Shown: piece by piece, positions 29,980 to 39,947 of the stretch | Numbering within the stretch: the first letter of the stretch is position 1 | Layout of the letters: each line of letters opens with the position of its first letter | Origin: Firmicutes bacterium HGW-Firmicutes-12 | GTDB lineage: Bacteria > Bacillota > Peptococcia > DRI-13 > PHAD01 | NCBI GenBank assembly: GCA_002841595.1 | Contig: PHAD01000017.1 | Coordinates: 1 to 45,527, forward strand | DNA length: 45,527 bases | Reading direction: 5' to 3' | The notes under the pieces: generated by a model | The model's database searches: none | Seen by the model: the letters and a program-made list of their open reading frames with translations, nothing else | What the model was told of the DNA's origin: nothing | Translations under genes and position numbers: made by a program

Positions 29980-30951
29980 CTACCATAATCCTAAAATATC
30001 ATATTCTTGATTGCCTATTTGACCTGTTGTTTGCAGGTTATACTTTTTTTGTAGCAGTTTGACAGCTCTTTCTGTAGCAGGACCAAAAAGTGCGTCAGGA
30101 TTACCCACATAAAATCCGCGATTCTTTAGTTTTTGCTGCACATATTTGACAGCCTCTCCGGTACTGCCTACCTTCAACTTTTGTATGCCGCCAGCCATAT
30201 AGCCAAATGGATTGCCAATAACTGTAACAGTAGTACCAACCTTTATCCAGGGGTAGATTGTTTCTACATCACGATTCCACATTCTAAAACAGCCGTGACT
30301 GGCCATAGAGCCGATAGACCAGGGTTTATTAGTTCCATGGATACCATATATACCCCAAGGTACATTTAAGCCCATCCAGCGTGTTCCAAAGCCTGTACCC
30401 CAATTTAGCGCCTTTCCTACGACCTTCCAGTTTCCAATAGGAGAGGGGGTCTCGGCTTTGCCAATGGCAATAGCAAATTGCGCATAGGGCATATTGTCGT
30501 TTAAGATGATAAGCTTGCGACGAAAGGTATCAATGATAATATCTACTTTACCAGAAGGTGGAGGAAGAGTATTCTTGATCACTGTATGTTCTAATTCATC
30601 AGCTAATTTCAACCAGATATGATATCTAACTACTCCATCAACAGCTAATCCAAGCTTTTTTTGAAATTCTTTTACAGCCGCGGCAGTACTCTCATCATAG
30701 CTTCCACTGCAGTTGCCCTGATAAAAACCAGTGGTTTTTAAAGCTTCCTGGATTTCTACTACAGCTGGACTACTTAAATAAGGCTGGTTGATATATAAAT
30801 CTGGAAATTGTTCGTAATAAAACGATATGTTGTTTGAAGGTAAAGGAAAGTCTGTAGCAAATGCAGAAATAGAGAAAAGAAGTATCATAATTAGTATAGT
30901 TGTACATAGTTTCATAATTCGCTTTATCATCGTTTGAACTACCACCTTCAA
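29980..30951 (-). CDS. L,D-transpeptidase (YkuD) flanked by two peptidoglycan-binding domains
   Basis: Signal peptide; two PG_binding_1 repeats; GIHGTNKPWSIGSMASHGCFRMWNRDVE catalytic motif. Confidence 0.93.
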   Translation of the reverse strand: MKVVVQTMIKRIMKLCTTILIMILLFSISAFATDFPLPSNNISFYYEQFPDLYINQPYLSSPAVVEIQEALKTTGFYQGNCSGSYDESTAAAVKEFQKKLGLAVDGVVRYHIWLKLADELEHTVIKNTLPPPSGKVDIIIDTFRRKLIILNDNMPYAQFAIAIGKAETPSPIGNWKVVGKALNWGTGFGTRWMGLNVPWGIYGIHGTNKPWSIGSMASHGCFRMWNRDVETIYPWIKVGTTVTVIGNPFGYMAGGIQKLKVGSTGEAVKYVQQKLKNRGFYVGNPDALFGPATERAVKLLQKKYNLQTTGQIGNQEYDILGLW

Positions 30952-31143
30952 ATATATTTGTACATATTTTCTCTGTATTCATTATGCTTCATTCAGTAAA
31001 ATGGGAAAAAAATGAGAAAGTGATAAACACAAAATGTAAAAATTTCCCAGGCAATGAATTGCTGGTTATAAAAGAGGTTATTAATTATAATATGAGTATG
31101 TTAAAAAAATCCTTACCATTACAAAAGAATAAAGGAGATTTAA

Positions 31144-32457
31144 ATGAATTACTATATTAGTACTTTTGGTTGTCAGGCTAATGAACGGGATTCAGAGATT
31201 ATAGCCGGTATATTAAGAGAAAAAGGATATACTCCTGCAGTGGACCAAGCATCTGCAGATGTGATAATCTACAATACCTGTTGTGTCAGGGAGAAGGCTG
31301 AGCATAAAGTATTTAGCCAAATTGGGGCTTTGAAGGACCTTAAATCACGTAAACCTGATCTAATCATAGGTATTTGTGGATGTATGGTTCAGCAAGATGA
31401 AATGCCGGCGAGAATTCGCCAAAGACTTCCTCATGTGGATTTAATTTTTGGTACACATAACAAACATGAACTACCTGAATTATTAGATGAGGTACGCAGC
31501 AAAAAGACTAAGCGGGTAAGCATTAAGCCGGAAATGGAAGTTGTTGTAGAAGATCTACCGAGCCAAAGGGAATTTAGCTATAAAGGGCTTGTTCATATCA
31601 CATATGGCTGTAATAATTTCTGTACTTACTGTATAGTTCCCTATGTTAGAGGTAGGGAGAAGAGTCGGAACTCTGATAATATCATAAAAGAAATAGAAAA
31701 TATGGTCGCTTTTGGCATGACCGAGGTAATGCTGCTTGGGCAGAATGTTAATTCCTATGGGAAAGACCTTACACCTATAGTGACTTTTGCGGATTTGCTT
31801 TTAGAAATCAATAAGATAAAGGGACTAAGGCGTATTCGTTATATGACCTCCCATCCTAGAGATTTTACAGACCGTTTACTCTTTGTTATTTCATCTGCGG
31901 AGAAGGTCTGTCGTCATTTCCATTTACCTGTTCAATCCGGGAGTAACAATATCCTGAAAATGATGAACCGAGGATATGCGCGTGAAGACTATCTCTTGCT
32001 TGTGAAGAAGATAAGAGAAAATTTCCCCGAGGCAAGTATTACTACAGATATTATTGTCGGCTTTCCAGGTGAAAGCGACGAAGATTTCCAGGCAACTATG
32101 GAGTTAGTGGAAATGGCACGATTTGATTCCGCTTTTACATTTATTTATTCGCCTAGGTCAGGAACCCCTGCAGCTTTAATGACGGGACAAGTTGATTTAA
32201 AAGTGAAAAAAGAAAGACTTAGCAGATTGATGAAATTACAAAACAAGATTAGCATGGAGATCAACCAAAAGCTTAAAGGTAAAACAGTCGAAGTACTTGT
32301 TGAAGGATGTAGCAAAACATCACAGGAGATGCTCACAGGCCGAACTGAAACGAATAAACCTGTTTTATTCAAAGGACCTGCAGAGCTTACAGGGCAGTTT
32401 GTAATGGTTTTGATAACTAGTCCGCAAACCTGGGTTCTGAAAGGGGAAATGAGCTAG
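31144..32457 (+). CDS. miaB: tRNA-2-methylthio-N6-dimethylallyladenosine synthase
   Basis: STFGCQANERDSE, NTCCVREKAE, TYGCNNFCTYCIVPYVRGREKSR. Confidence 0.96.
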   Translation: MNYYISTFGCQANERDSEIIAGILREKGYTPAVDQASADVIIYNTCCVREKAEHKVFSQIGALKDLKSRKPDLIIGICGCMVQQDEMPARIRQRLPHVDLIFGTHNKHELPELLDEVRSKKTKRVSIKPEMEVVVEDLPSQREFSYKGLVHITYGCNNFCTYCIVPYVRGREKSRNSDNIIKEIENMVAFGMTEVMLLGQNVNSYGKDLTPIVTFADLLLEINKIKGLRRIRYMTSHPRDFTDRLLFVISSAEKVCRHFHLPVQSGSNNILKMMNRGYAREDYLLLVKKIRENFPEASITTDIIVGFPGESDEDFQATMELVEMARFDSAFTFIYSPRSGTPAALMTGQVDLKVKKERLSRLMKLQNKISMEINQKLKGKTVEVLVEGCSKTSQEMLTGRTETNKPVLFKGPAELTGQFVMVLITSPQTWVLKGEMS

Positions 32458-35054
32458 TGTTGGGCAATACCCCGATGATGCGCCAGTATCAACAGATTAA
32501 AGAGAAATACCCTGATGCGATACTTTTTTTTCGTTTGGGTGATTTCTATGAAATGTTTGGTCCAGATGCAGAACTCGCTTCAAAAGAACTGGAGATAACA
32601 CTAACCGGTAGAGATGCGGGAATGGAAAAGCGTATACCTATGTGCGGCATTCCCTACCATGCTGCCGATAATTATTTATCTAAGCTTATTCAAAAGGGTT
32701 ATAAGGTTGCTATCTGCGAACAGGTTGAGGATCCTAGAACTGTTAAGGGTATTGTGAAGCGTGAGGTCATTAGGGTGATTACTCCTGGCACTACAATGGA
32801 CAGTCAGTTCTTTAAAGAGAACTCCAGTAATTATCTGGCCGCACTAACTTATGACCAGGATTGCTGGGGGTTAGCTTATTGTGACTTCTCGACGGGAGAG
32901 TTCTGGGTTATGGAATTCTGCGGAAAAGATGCAATAGAAGCTCTTCAGGATGAGATAAACCGAATTAACCCGGCAGAAATACTTGTTACCGAGGATAGAC
33001 AAACTATATTGCCACACTTAAAGAATTCTGTTATTACTTATTTAAATAAAAATGTATTCTCTTATAAAAAAGCTCAAGAAACAATTATCGAACATTTTTG
33101 TATCGCATCATTAGAGGCATATGGAGTAAATGGGCTTAAAACTGCTATATCAAGCGCGGGAGCAATTATTTACTATCTACGTGAAACACAAAAAATCTCT
33201 CCACGACAGATATTGCAGCTTAAACACTATACTGCAGATAACTTCTTGATTATTGATGCAACTACTTTTCGTAATCTTGAAATTACTCGAACTCTTAGGC
33301 TGAACGAAAAAAAGGGTAGCTTGCTTGAGACGATGGACAATACCCGGACCGCCCCCGGTTTCCGACTTTTGAGGATGTGGTTGGAAAGACCCCTTACGGA
33401 TAGGAATATTTTAGAAGAAAGGTTGTCCGCTGTTGAAGAACTGACCAAAAATTGGTCTGTGCGCCAAGCTTTAAGGAAGTCCTTAGATGAAATATATGAC
33501 TTAGAACGATTGACCACACGAATCCTTTATCGACGAGCAATTCCTAAAGAAATGATTTCTTTGAAAAATTCTTTAGCTGTGATTCCGGAAATTAAAGTTT
33601 TGCTTGCTGACCTGGACAAATCCCAGTATATAAATAATTTGAAATTTGAACTTGATACTCTAGAGGAGGTAAAACAACTTCTAGAAGATGCTATTGAAGA
33701 AAAGGCCCCCCAAAATCTTAATAATGGCGGTGTTATCAAAGCTAGCTTTAATACGGAAGTATGTAAACTTCGCTCAAGCGGAGAGAACGGGAGGAAATGG
33801 ATTTCCCAACTTGAAAGCCAAGAAAAAGAGAAGACTGGGATAAAATCATTAAAGGTGGGGTTTAATAAAGTATTTGGCTATTATTTCGAAGTAACAAAAG
33901 CGAACCTAGCTTTGGTACCTGAATATTTTCAGAGGAAGCAGACTCTGTCCAATGGCGAAAGATACATAACTGAAGAACTGATTGATTTAGAAAATCAGGT
34001 GCTTGGTGCTGAAGAAAAACTGCTAGCGCTAGAGGCACAGTTATATGATGACATACTCGAACAAATAGGGGAATGTACGGGTAGAATACAAAAGAGTACA
34101 CGTATACTTGCCCAAATAGATGTCTTGCAATCGATGGCAGAATTAGCAGTAAAAAATTGTTATGTTAGACCAATACTAAAAGATAGACAAGAAAACCATT
34201 TATATATTAAAGACTTAAGACACCCCGTTGTCGAAAAACTTGTCAGTAACAACAATTATGTTCCCAATGACCTTTTAATCTCCAAAGAAATAAATCTAGG
34301 AATAATTACCGGACCAAACATGGGTGGTAAAAGCACTTTCTGTCGCAGTATTGCCTTGGCCATAATCATGGCTCAAGCAGGCAGCTTCGTTCCGGCAAAA
34401 GTAGCAGAGATTTCCTTGCGAGATAGGGTCTTTGCCAGGATAGGCGCTAATGATGATATAGGAAGCGGGCAAAGTACATTTATGGTAGAAATGATTGAGG
34501 TCGCGAATATATTACATCATGCTACGCCCTATAGCTTGGTAATACTTGATGAAGTAGGCAGAGGGACAAGCACTTATGATGGCTTAAGTATGGCCTGGGC
34601 TGTAAGTGAATACTTAGTTAAACAACTGCATACTAAAACGCTCTTCGCTACTCATTATCATGAGCTAACTCAGTTAGAAGAGCTGTTACCAGGCATAAAA
34701 AATTTGTCGGCTGCGGTGAGAGAAAAAGGAGAAGAAATTATTTTCCTTCACAAGATTGTTGATGGCCCAGCCGATAAAAGCTATGGGATACATGTTGGAC
34801 GTCTGGCCGGCTTACCGGTAGAAGTCATAGAACGGGCCAAAGAAATACTCCTTAGTATGGAAGCTGAACAGACAGAAGATCTGAGCATTTTACCAAAACA
34901 AAGTTGTAAAGTTGTAAAAAAGAAGCAAAAAGTGATCAGTAGTGCAGAAGATGAGTGTATCAAAGAGCTTATAGCCCTTGATTTGGATAGTATTACACCG
35001 CTTTGTGCTTTGAATATTTTGCACCAATTAAAGCAGATAGCAAAGAAAACATAG
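32457..35054 (+). CDS. mutS: DNA mismatch repair protein MutS
   Basis: TPMMRQYQQIKEKYPDAILFFRLGDFYEMF, GPNMGGKSTFCRS, DEVGRGTSTYDG. Confidence 0.98.
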   Translation: MLGNTPMMRQYQQIKEKYPDAILFFRLGDFYEMFGPDAELASKELEITLTGRDAGMEKRIPMCGIPYHAADNYLSKLIQKGYKVAICEQVEDPRTVKGIVKREVIRVITPGTTMDSQFFKENSSNYLAALTYDQDCWGLAYCDFSTGEFWVMEFCGKDAIEALQDEINRINPAEILVTEDRQTILPHLKNSVITYLNKNVFSYKKAQETIIEHFCIASLEAYGVNGLKTAISSAGAIIYYLRETQKISPRQILQLKHYTADNFLIIDATTFRNLEITRTLRLNEKKGSLLETMDNTRTAPGFRLLRMWLERPLTDRNILEERLSAVEELTKNWSVRQALRKSLDEIYDLERLTTRILYRRAIPKEMISLKNSLAVIPEIKVLLADLDKSQYINNLKFELDTLEEVKQLLEDAIEEKAPQNLNNGGVIKASFNTEVCKLRSSGENGRKWISQLESQEKEKTGIKSLKVGFNKVFGYYFEVTKANLALVPEYFQRKQTLSNGERYITEELIDLENQVLGAEEKLLALEAQLYDDILEQIGECTGRIQKSTRILAQIDVLQSMAELAVKNCYVRPILKDRQENHLYIKDLRHPVVEKLVSNNNYVPNDLLISKEINLGIITGPNMGGKSTFCRSIALAIIMAQAGSFVPAKVAEISLRDRVFARIGANDDIGSGQSTFMVEMIEVANILHHATPYSLVILDEVGRGTSTYDGLSMAWAVSEYLVKQLHTKTLFATHYHELTQLEELLPGIKNLSAAVREKGEEIIFLHKIVDGPADKSYGIHVGRLAGLPVEVIERAKEILLSMEAEQTEDLSILPKQSCKVVKKKQKVISSAEDECIKELIALDLDSITPLCALNILHQLKQIAKKT

Positions 35055-35107
35055 ATCATAACCCAAAAAAGAACTTACTAATGACTGGACGTTAAGGAGG
35101 GAACAAG

Positions 35108-36775
35108 ATGGATATTGGTATTGATATTGGCGGAACGTATACAGATGGTGTTGTAATGCAAGATAACGAAGTGATAAGCTATGCCAAAATTCCAACAGGT
35201 CAGGATATAACTGTATCTATCAGGCAAGTCTTGGAGCAGATTGTGTCAGGAATAAATAAGAAAAAGGTTGACAGACTCGTACTTAGTACTACTCTTATTA
35301 CTAATCTGTTAGCCCAAGAAAGAAAGTTTCCGGTAGGACTTATTTTGTTACCCGGTCCAGGCGTGAATCCACGTACATTAAGAATAAAAGGGAAAAGCAT
35401 CATTATCCGTGGGGCTATTGATTACCGCGGGAGAATAATCGAAACACTAGATGAACAAGAAGTAAAAAAAGCAGTTGAGCAACTGCTTTTAGAGGGTATT
35501 GAATATATTGGTGTAGCCTGCAAATTCTGTCAACGTAATCCTTTGCTTGAAGAAGAAATTGTAAAGATAATAAAAGAAGATTACCCGCAGATAAAGTGCT
35601 TAGCCAGCAATCAGGTGCACGGCCTTTTGAATTGGGTTCGCAGGGCTAACGGCACAGTATATCAACTCATGGTTGCGACTGAATATCAATTCTTTATTGA
35701 TCAAATAAATAAGACTCTCGAACAATATGATCTTACTTGTCCTGTCTTTATATTAAAAGCTGATGGAGGAACTATCCCTTTAGGGATCTCTGCCCAACAC
35801 CCCTTGGAGGGGATATTTTCTGGGCCTACTGCTAGTATGCTTGGAGGACTTGCGGCTGGCGGTGAAGACTTAACTACTGTAGTCATGGATATTGGAGGAA
35901 CAACAACAGACCTCGGGCTTATCTTGAAAGGTGTGCCGCTTCAAGCCGCAAAAGGTGCAATCATAAATACTTATCCAATCCCTTCTCGGGCTTTGGCGGT
36001 ATCTTCACTGGCTCTCGGTGGCGATACTTCATTAAACATCACTAACAAAAAAGTGTGTTTAGGGAAACGTTTGGGCTGCGCCTATTGTTTGGGTGGGCCG
36101 CATCTGACGATTACCGATGCTCTAGTTTACCTAGGCTTAAGCGAAATCGGGGATATCAGTTTAGCCAAAGCGAAGATGGAATCATGGGCATATCAACATG
36201 ACCTCGTTCCACAAAAGTTGGCTGAAGAAGCCTTGGAATTATTCTTAGATGCTCTTGAAGAAAAGCTTGAGAATATTTTTAGGCAATGGGAAGAAGAACC
36301 GGCTTATCGCGTTTGGCAGTTACTATCAGCAAAAGTAGACAGGCCGCGTACCATAGTTTGTATTGGAGGGCCTGCTAAAGACTTGGGTGAGCTTTGGGGC
36401 GAGAAAAAGGGTTGGAATGTCGTAATCCCTCAGTATGCTTCAGTTGCTAATGCTATTGGAACTGCCTTAGCTAAAACAACCCTGCGTTTAGACTTTTTCG
36501 CGGATACACAACAAAAAATTTATTCAACGAATATAGGTGGAGTCCATGGGAGGGTCACTAATATAAGTAAGCTTGAGGGTGCGCGTGATTTTAGTAAACA
36601 CTTATTTCAAGAGATAAGACAGAAGTGGAACATTATCGATGAAGAAGTCGAAATAATATACGAAGAAGGTTTTAATATCATCCGTGGCTGGGAAACTGCC
36701 GGTAAAATATTTCAGATTGGCCTCCAGACTCCACCAGGTCTGAAAGGCTATATGTCCAAAGGGGGAGAAATATAA
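35108..36775 (+). CDS. Hydantoinase/oxoprolinase (HyuA-like) family protein, short 555-aa form
   Basis: MDIGIDIGGTYTDGVVM, LSTTLITNLLAQ, FSGPTASMLGG, VVMDIGGTTTDLGLI. Confidence 0.88.
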   Translation: MDIGIDIGGTYTDGVVMQDNEVISYAKIPTGQDITVSIRQVLEQIVSGINKKKVDRLVLSTTLITNLLAQERKFPVGLILLPGPGVNPRTLRIKGKSIIIRGAIDYRGRIIETLDEQEVKKAVEQLLLEGIEYIGVACKFCQRNPLLEEEIVKIIKEDYPQIKCLASNQVHGLLNWVRRANGTVYQLMVATEYQFFIDQINKTLEQYDLTCPVFILKADGGTIPLGISAQHPLEGIFSGPTASMLGGLAAGGEDLTTVVMDIGGTTTDLGLILKGVPLQAAKGAIINTYPIPSRALAVSSLALGGDTSLNITNKKVCLGKRLGCAYCLGGPHLTITDALVYLGLSEIGDISLAKAKMESWAYQHDLVPQKLAEEALELFLDALEEKLENIFRQWEEEPAYRVWQLLSAKVDRPRTIVCIGGPAKDLGELWGEKKGWNVVIPQYASVANAIGTALAKTTLRLDFFADTQQKIYSTNIGGVHGRVTNISKLEGARDFSKHLFQEIRQKWNIIDEEVEIIYEEGFNIIRGWETAGKIFQIGLQTPPGLKGYMSKGGEI

Positions 36776-38106
36776 TGAATAAGACTGGTTTGATTTTCTT
36801 TCCCGCCTTTGACTGGGCAATCTCACCTACTCATCCGGAACGCGAAGAACGTTTACTTTATACGCGAGATCAGATCTTCGAAGAGGGGATCCTTGATAAC
36901 CCTAGAATTACTGAGTATAAGCCGCGCTTAGCGGATTTAGAGGATATTGAGCGAGTTCATTTTTGTGTACCTGATGTAGTTAGCCAGACAACTAATGCAC
37001 ACCTGATTTCTGTAGGGAGTGCACTAAAGCTTGGTGATGCTTTGAAAAATGGTGAAATAAAGAATGGGTTTGCCATGGTCAGGCCTCCGGGTCATCATGC
37101 TATGCGTGTTGTTCATGGTAATCGTGGTTTTTGTAATATTAATAATGAAGCTATTCTTGTAGAATACCTACGCTCAAAATATGGGATACGTAGAATTGCC
37201 ATTGTTGATACTGACGTTCATCATGGAGACGGGACACAGGATATCTTTTATCATGATCCTGATATTCTGTTTATATCTATGCATCAAGACGGACGCACAA
37301 TCTTCCCGGGCACTGGCTTTGTTGATGAGGCCGGTGGCCCAGGAGCCTACTTGAAAACAATTAATATCCCCTTACCTACAGGTATGACAGATGATGGCTT
37401 TTTGAAAGTATGGCGGGAGATTATCAAACCGGCCCTTGATATATTTCAACCTGAGCTTATTATTAACTCCGCTGGGCAGGATAATCACTTTACCGATCCC
37501 TTAGCCAATATGAAGGTTACAGCTAACGGCTATGCTAAGCTTACCGAGGAATTAAAACCTGACCTGGCAGTACTAGAGGGTGGATATGCAGTAGAAACAG
37601 CACTTCCTTATGTTAATCTAGCTATTCTTCTTGCATTAGCCGGGGAGGACTATAGCTGTGTTATTGAGCCACAGAGGCACAAAGCCGACCTTAGACAAGC
37701 CCGTGATGTTAGCTTAACAATCGATAAACTAATTGCATACTGGCAAGATAGATTAAATCAAGCAACGCCTGATAAGGAGAGTTTATTTGGAAAGGACCGC
37801 CGATATAAAAGACAACGTAGCATTTTTTATGATACGGACCACATCCTCGAAAAACAGCTTGAAACCGTGGAGTATTGTCCGGATTGTTTGGGATTATATC
37901 AGGTTAGCTCGAGTGCCCCAAGAGAGTTGGGCAAAGGCTACAGTATTAGGGGTATTTCTATTCCTTTATATGCCTGCAATTCATGTCAAGAAAGAGCTTA
38001 TGAATACTGGGAAAGAATTAAAGTCAACAACATAAGAAAAGTAGAGTATGATGTGCTTTATCTTCAGGACAAAAAGAATAACAGGTATTTGAAGGAAAGT
38101 AGATAG
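36775..38106 (+). CDS. Histone deacetylase-family amidohydrolase with C-terminal CxxC...CxxC extension
   Basis: RPPGHHA, DTDVHHGDGTQDIFY, SAGQDNHFTDPLA, LEGGYAVE; C-terminal CPDCLG...CNSCQE. Confidence 0.92.
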   Translation: MNKTGLIFFPAFDWAISPTHPEREERLLYTRDQIFEEGILDNPRITEYKPRLADLEDIERVHFCVPDVVSQTTNAHLISVGSALKLGDALKNGEIKNGFAMVRPPGHHAMRVVHGNRGFCNINNEAILVEYLRSKYGIRRIAIVDTDVHHGDGTQDIFYHDPDILFISMHQDGRTIFPGTGFVDEAGGPGAYLKTINIPLPTGMTDDGFLKVWREIIKPALDIFQPELIINSAGQDNHFTDPLANMKVTANGYAKLTEELKPDLAVLEGGYAVETALPYVNLAILLALAGEDYSCVIEPQRHKADLRQARDVSLTIDKLIAYWQDRLNQATPDKESLFGKDRRYKRQRSIFYDTDHILEKQLETVEYCPDCLGLYQVSSSAPRELGKGYSIRGISIPLYACNSCQERAYEYWERIKVNNIRKVEYDVLYLQDKKNNRYLKESR

Positions 38107-38141
38107 ATAACGTAGATAGATAAAGGAAACAGGTGAAAGTT

Positions 38142-39947
38142 ATGCCCAAAATTCATCTTTTAGATAATCTAACAGCAAATCAGATTGCTGCGGGAGAGGT
38201 TATTGAAAGGCCTGCTTCTGTAGTCAAGGAATTAGTCGAAAATGCGCTCGATGCAGGGGCTTTCAATATATCCGTCGACATAAAAGAGGGCGGTTTAGCC
38301 GGTATTCAGATAGTCGATGATGGCTGTGGAATGTCCAAAGAGGATGCATTACTTGCTATAAGGAGACATGCTACTAGCAAATTAAATAAAATTGAGGATT
38401 TGAACGAGATTAAAACACTGGGTTTCCGCGGTGAGGCACTCCCAAGTATTACAGCAGTTTCTCAAACAGAAATAATTACTCGCGAAAGACAGCATGATTA
38501 TGGCACTAAAATATCCTTGGCAGGTAATGATATTTTGTTTGTTGAGCCAGCTGGGGCCTCTGCAGGAACAATAATTACCGTGTCAGAGCTTTTCTATAAT
38601 ACGCCAGCCAGGAAAAAGTTCATGCGTTCAAGCGGTTATGAAGGTGGCCTGATACATGAGATGATGATACATTTTTCCTTAAGCCATCCTCAGGTCAGTT
38701 TTAGATTAATACATCAAGGTAAAGAGGTTCTAAATACGAGAGGAATTGATACCTTACCGGATTTAATTGAAGTTTTCTATGGAAAAGAAGCTAGAAGCTC
38801 TTTAGTTACTCAAGAGAAAGAGGCTATTACAGAAGGAATTCAAGCTTTTATTACAGCGCCTGGTTTTCATAGGGCAAATAGAAAAGCAATCTATTTTTTC
38901 ATAAATAATCGTAGAGTTTTAACTACTGAGCTCATGCGTGTACTCGAAAAGGCCTATGAGAACCTCTTGCCGAAAGCACGTTTCCCACTAGCAGTTATTC
39001 ATATGGATTTACATCCATCACTAATCGATGTGAACGTCCACCCGGGTAAACTTGAGATAAGATTTCGAGATGCTGCAACAGCTACAAAACTTGCTGCAAT
39101 CTTAGAACAAAAATTGAATAATGCAGCAATAATCCCTAACTATTCTCGTAATATCAGTACAGCACCTGAGGCCAAGAAGCCTTCGTCTGCAACTCAGGAA
39201 GCCTTTAAGGATTTTTATACTTGGGAGCAGGTTTCATACAGTGTTAGAGAGGATAAAGCAGAGCAACGGGAAATAGTAAAGCAAGAAATAAAAACCCCCC
39301 CTGTAGATAATAAGACATCATCAGAAGATGAAACAGGTATAGAGGATAGCTATTCTTTAGAAACTGATAAGCTACCATTTATGCGGATAATTGGACAGCT
39401 GGACAATACTTTTATATTAGCTGAAGGTGAGAAGGGATTATATCTGATAGACCAGCACGCGGCACATGAACGAATCATTTTTGATAGCTTAATAGAACAA
39501 GCGAAAAACGGTCAACTAAAGAGTCAGGTGTTACTTAACCCAATTACTTTGCAACTGACTATATTTGAAGAGGAAATAGTGTTAGAACACATCCTACCCT
39601 TATCAGATCTAGGGATTATTTTAGAACATTTTGGGCCACGCAGTTATTTACTGCGTGCAGTACCGGTATCCTGTGATGCTGATCCGGAAGATTTCTTCTT
39701 TGAGCTTATAGAGAGATTAAGCAACAGAGCATCTAAACTTACACCCAAAGATATACGTACAGAGTATCTTATAACAGCCTCCTGTAAAGGAGCTATTAAA
39801 GCGATGCAGAAGCTGGCTTATGTATCCATGGACAAGTTGCTGAGAGATCTTAATGCAACCAGTAATCCGTTAGTGTGCCCACATGGACGTCCTGTCTTTA
39901 TCCTAATTCCACATCATGATATTTTAAAGGCTTTCCATAGAAAATGA
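38142..39947 (+). CDS. mutL: DNA mismatch repair endonuclease MutL
   Basis: IHLLDNLTANQIAAGEVIERPASVVKELVENALDAGA, GFRGEALPSI, LIDQHAAHERI, CPHGRP. Confidence 0.98.
   Translation: MPKIHLLDNLTANQIAAGEVIERPASVVKELVENALDAGAFNISVDIKEGGLAGIQIVDDGCGMSKEDALLAIRRHATSKLNKIEDLNEIKTLGFRGEALPSITAVSQTEIITRERQHDYGTKISLAGNDILFVEPAGASAGTIITVSELFYNTPARKKFMRSSGYEGGLIHEMMIHFSLSHPQVSFRLIHQGKEVLNTRGIDTLPDLIEVFYGKEARSSLVTQEKEAITEGIQAFITAPGFHRANRKAIYFFINNRRVLTTELMRVLEKAYENLLPKARFPLAVIHMDLHPSLIDVNVHPGKLEIRFRDAATATKLAAILEQKLNNAAIIPNYSRNISTAPEAKKPSSATQEAFKDFYTWEQVSYSVREDKAEQREIVKQEIKTPPVDNKTSSEDETGIEDSYSLETDKLPFMRIIGQLDNTFILAEGEKGLYLIDQHAAHERIIFDSLIEQAKNGQLKSQVLLNPITLQLTIFEEEIVLEHILPLSDLGIILEHFGPRSYLLRAVPVSCDADPEDFFFELIERLSNRASKLTPKDIRTEYLITASCKGAIKAMQKLAYVSMDKLLRDLNATSNPLVCPHGRPVFILIPHHDILKAFHRK

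Noticed and set aside
37787-38035. 82-aa ORF within the HDAC-like gene
   Set aside because: Alternative frame of a conserved coding region
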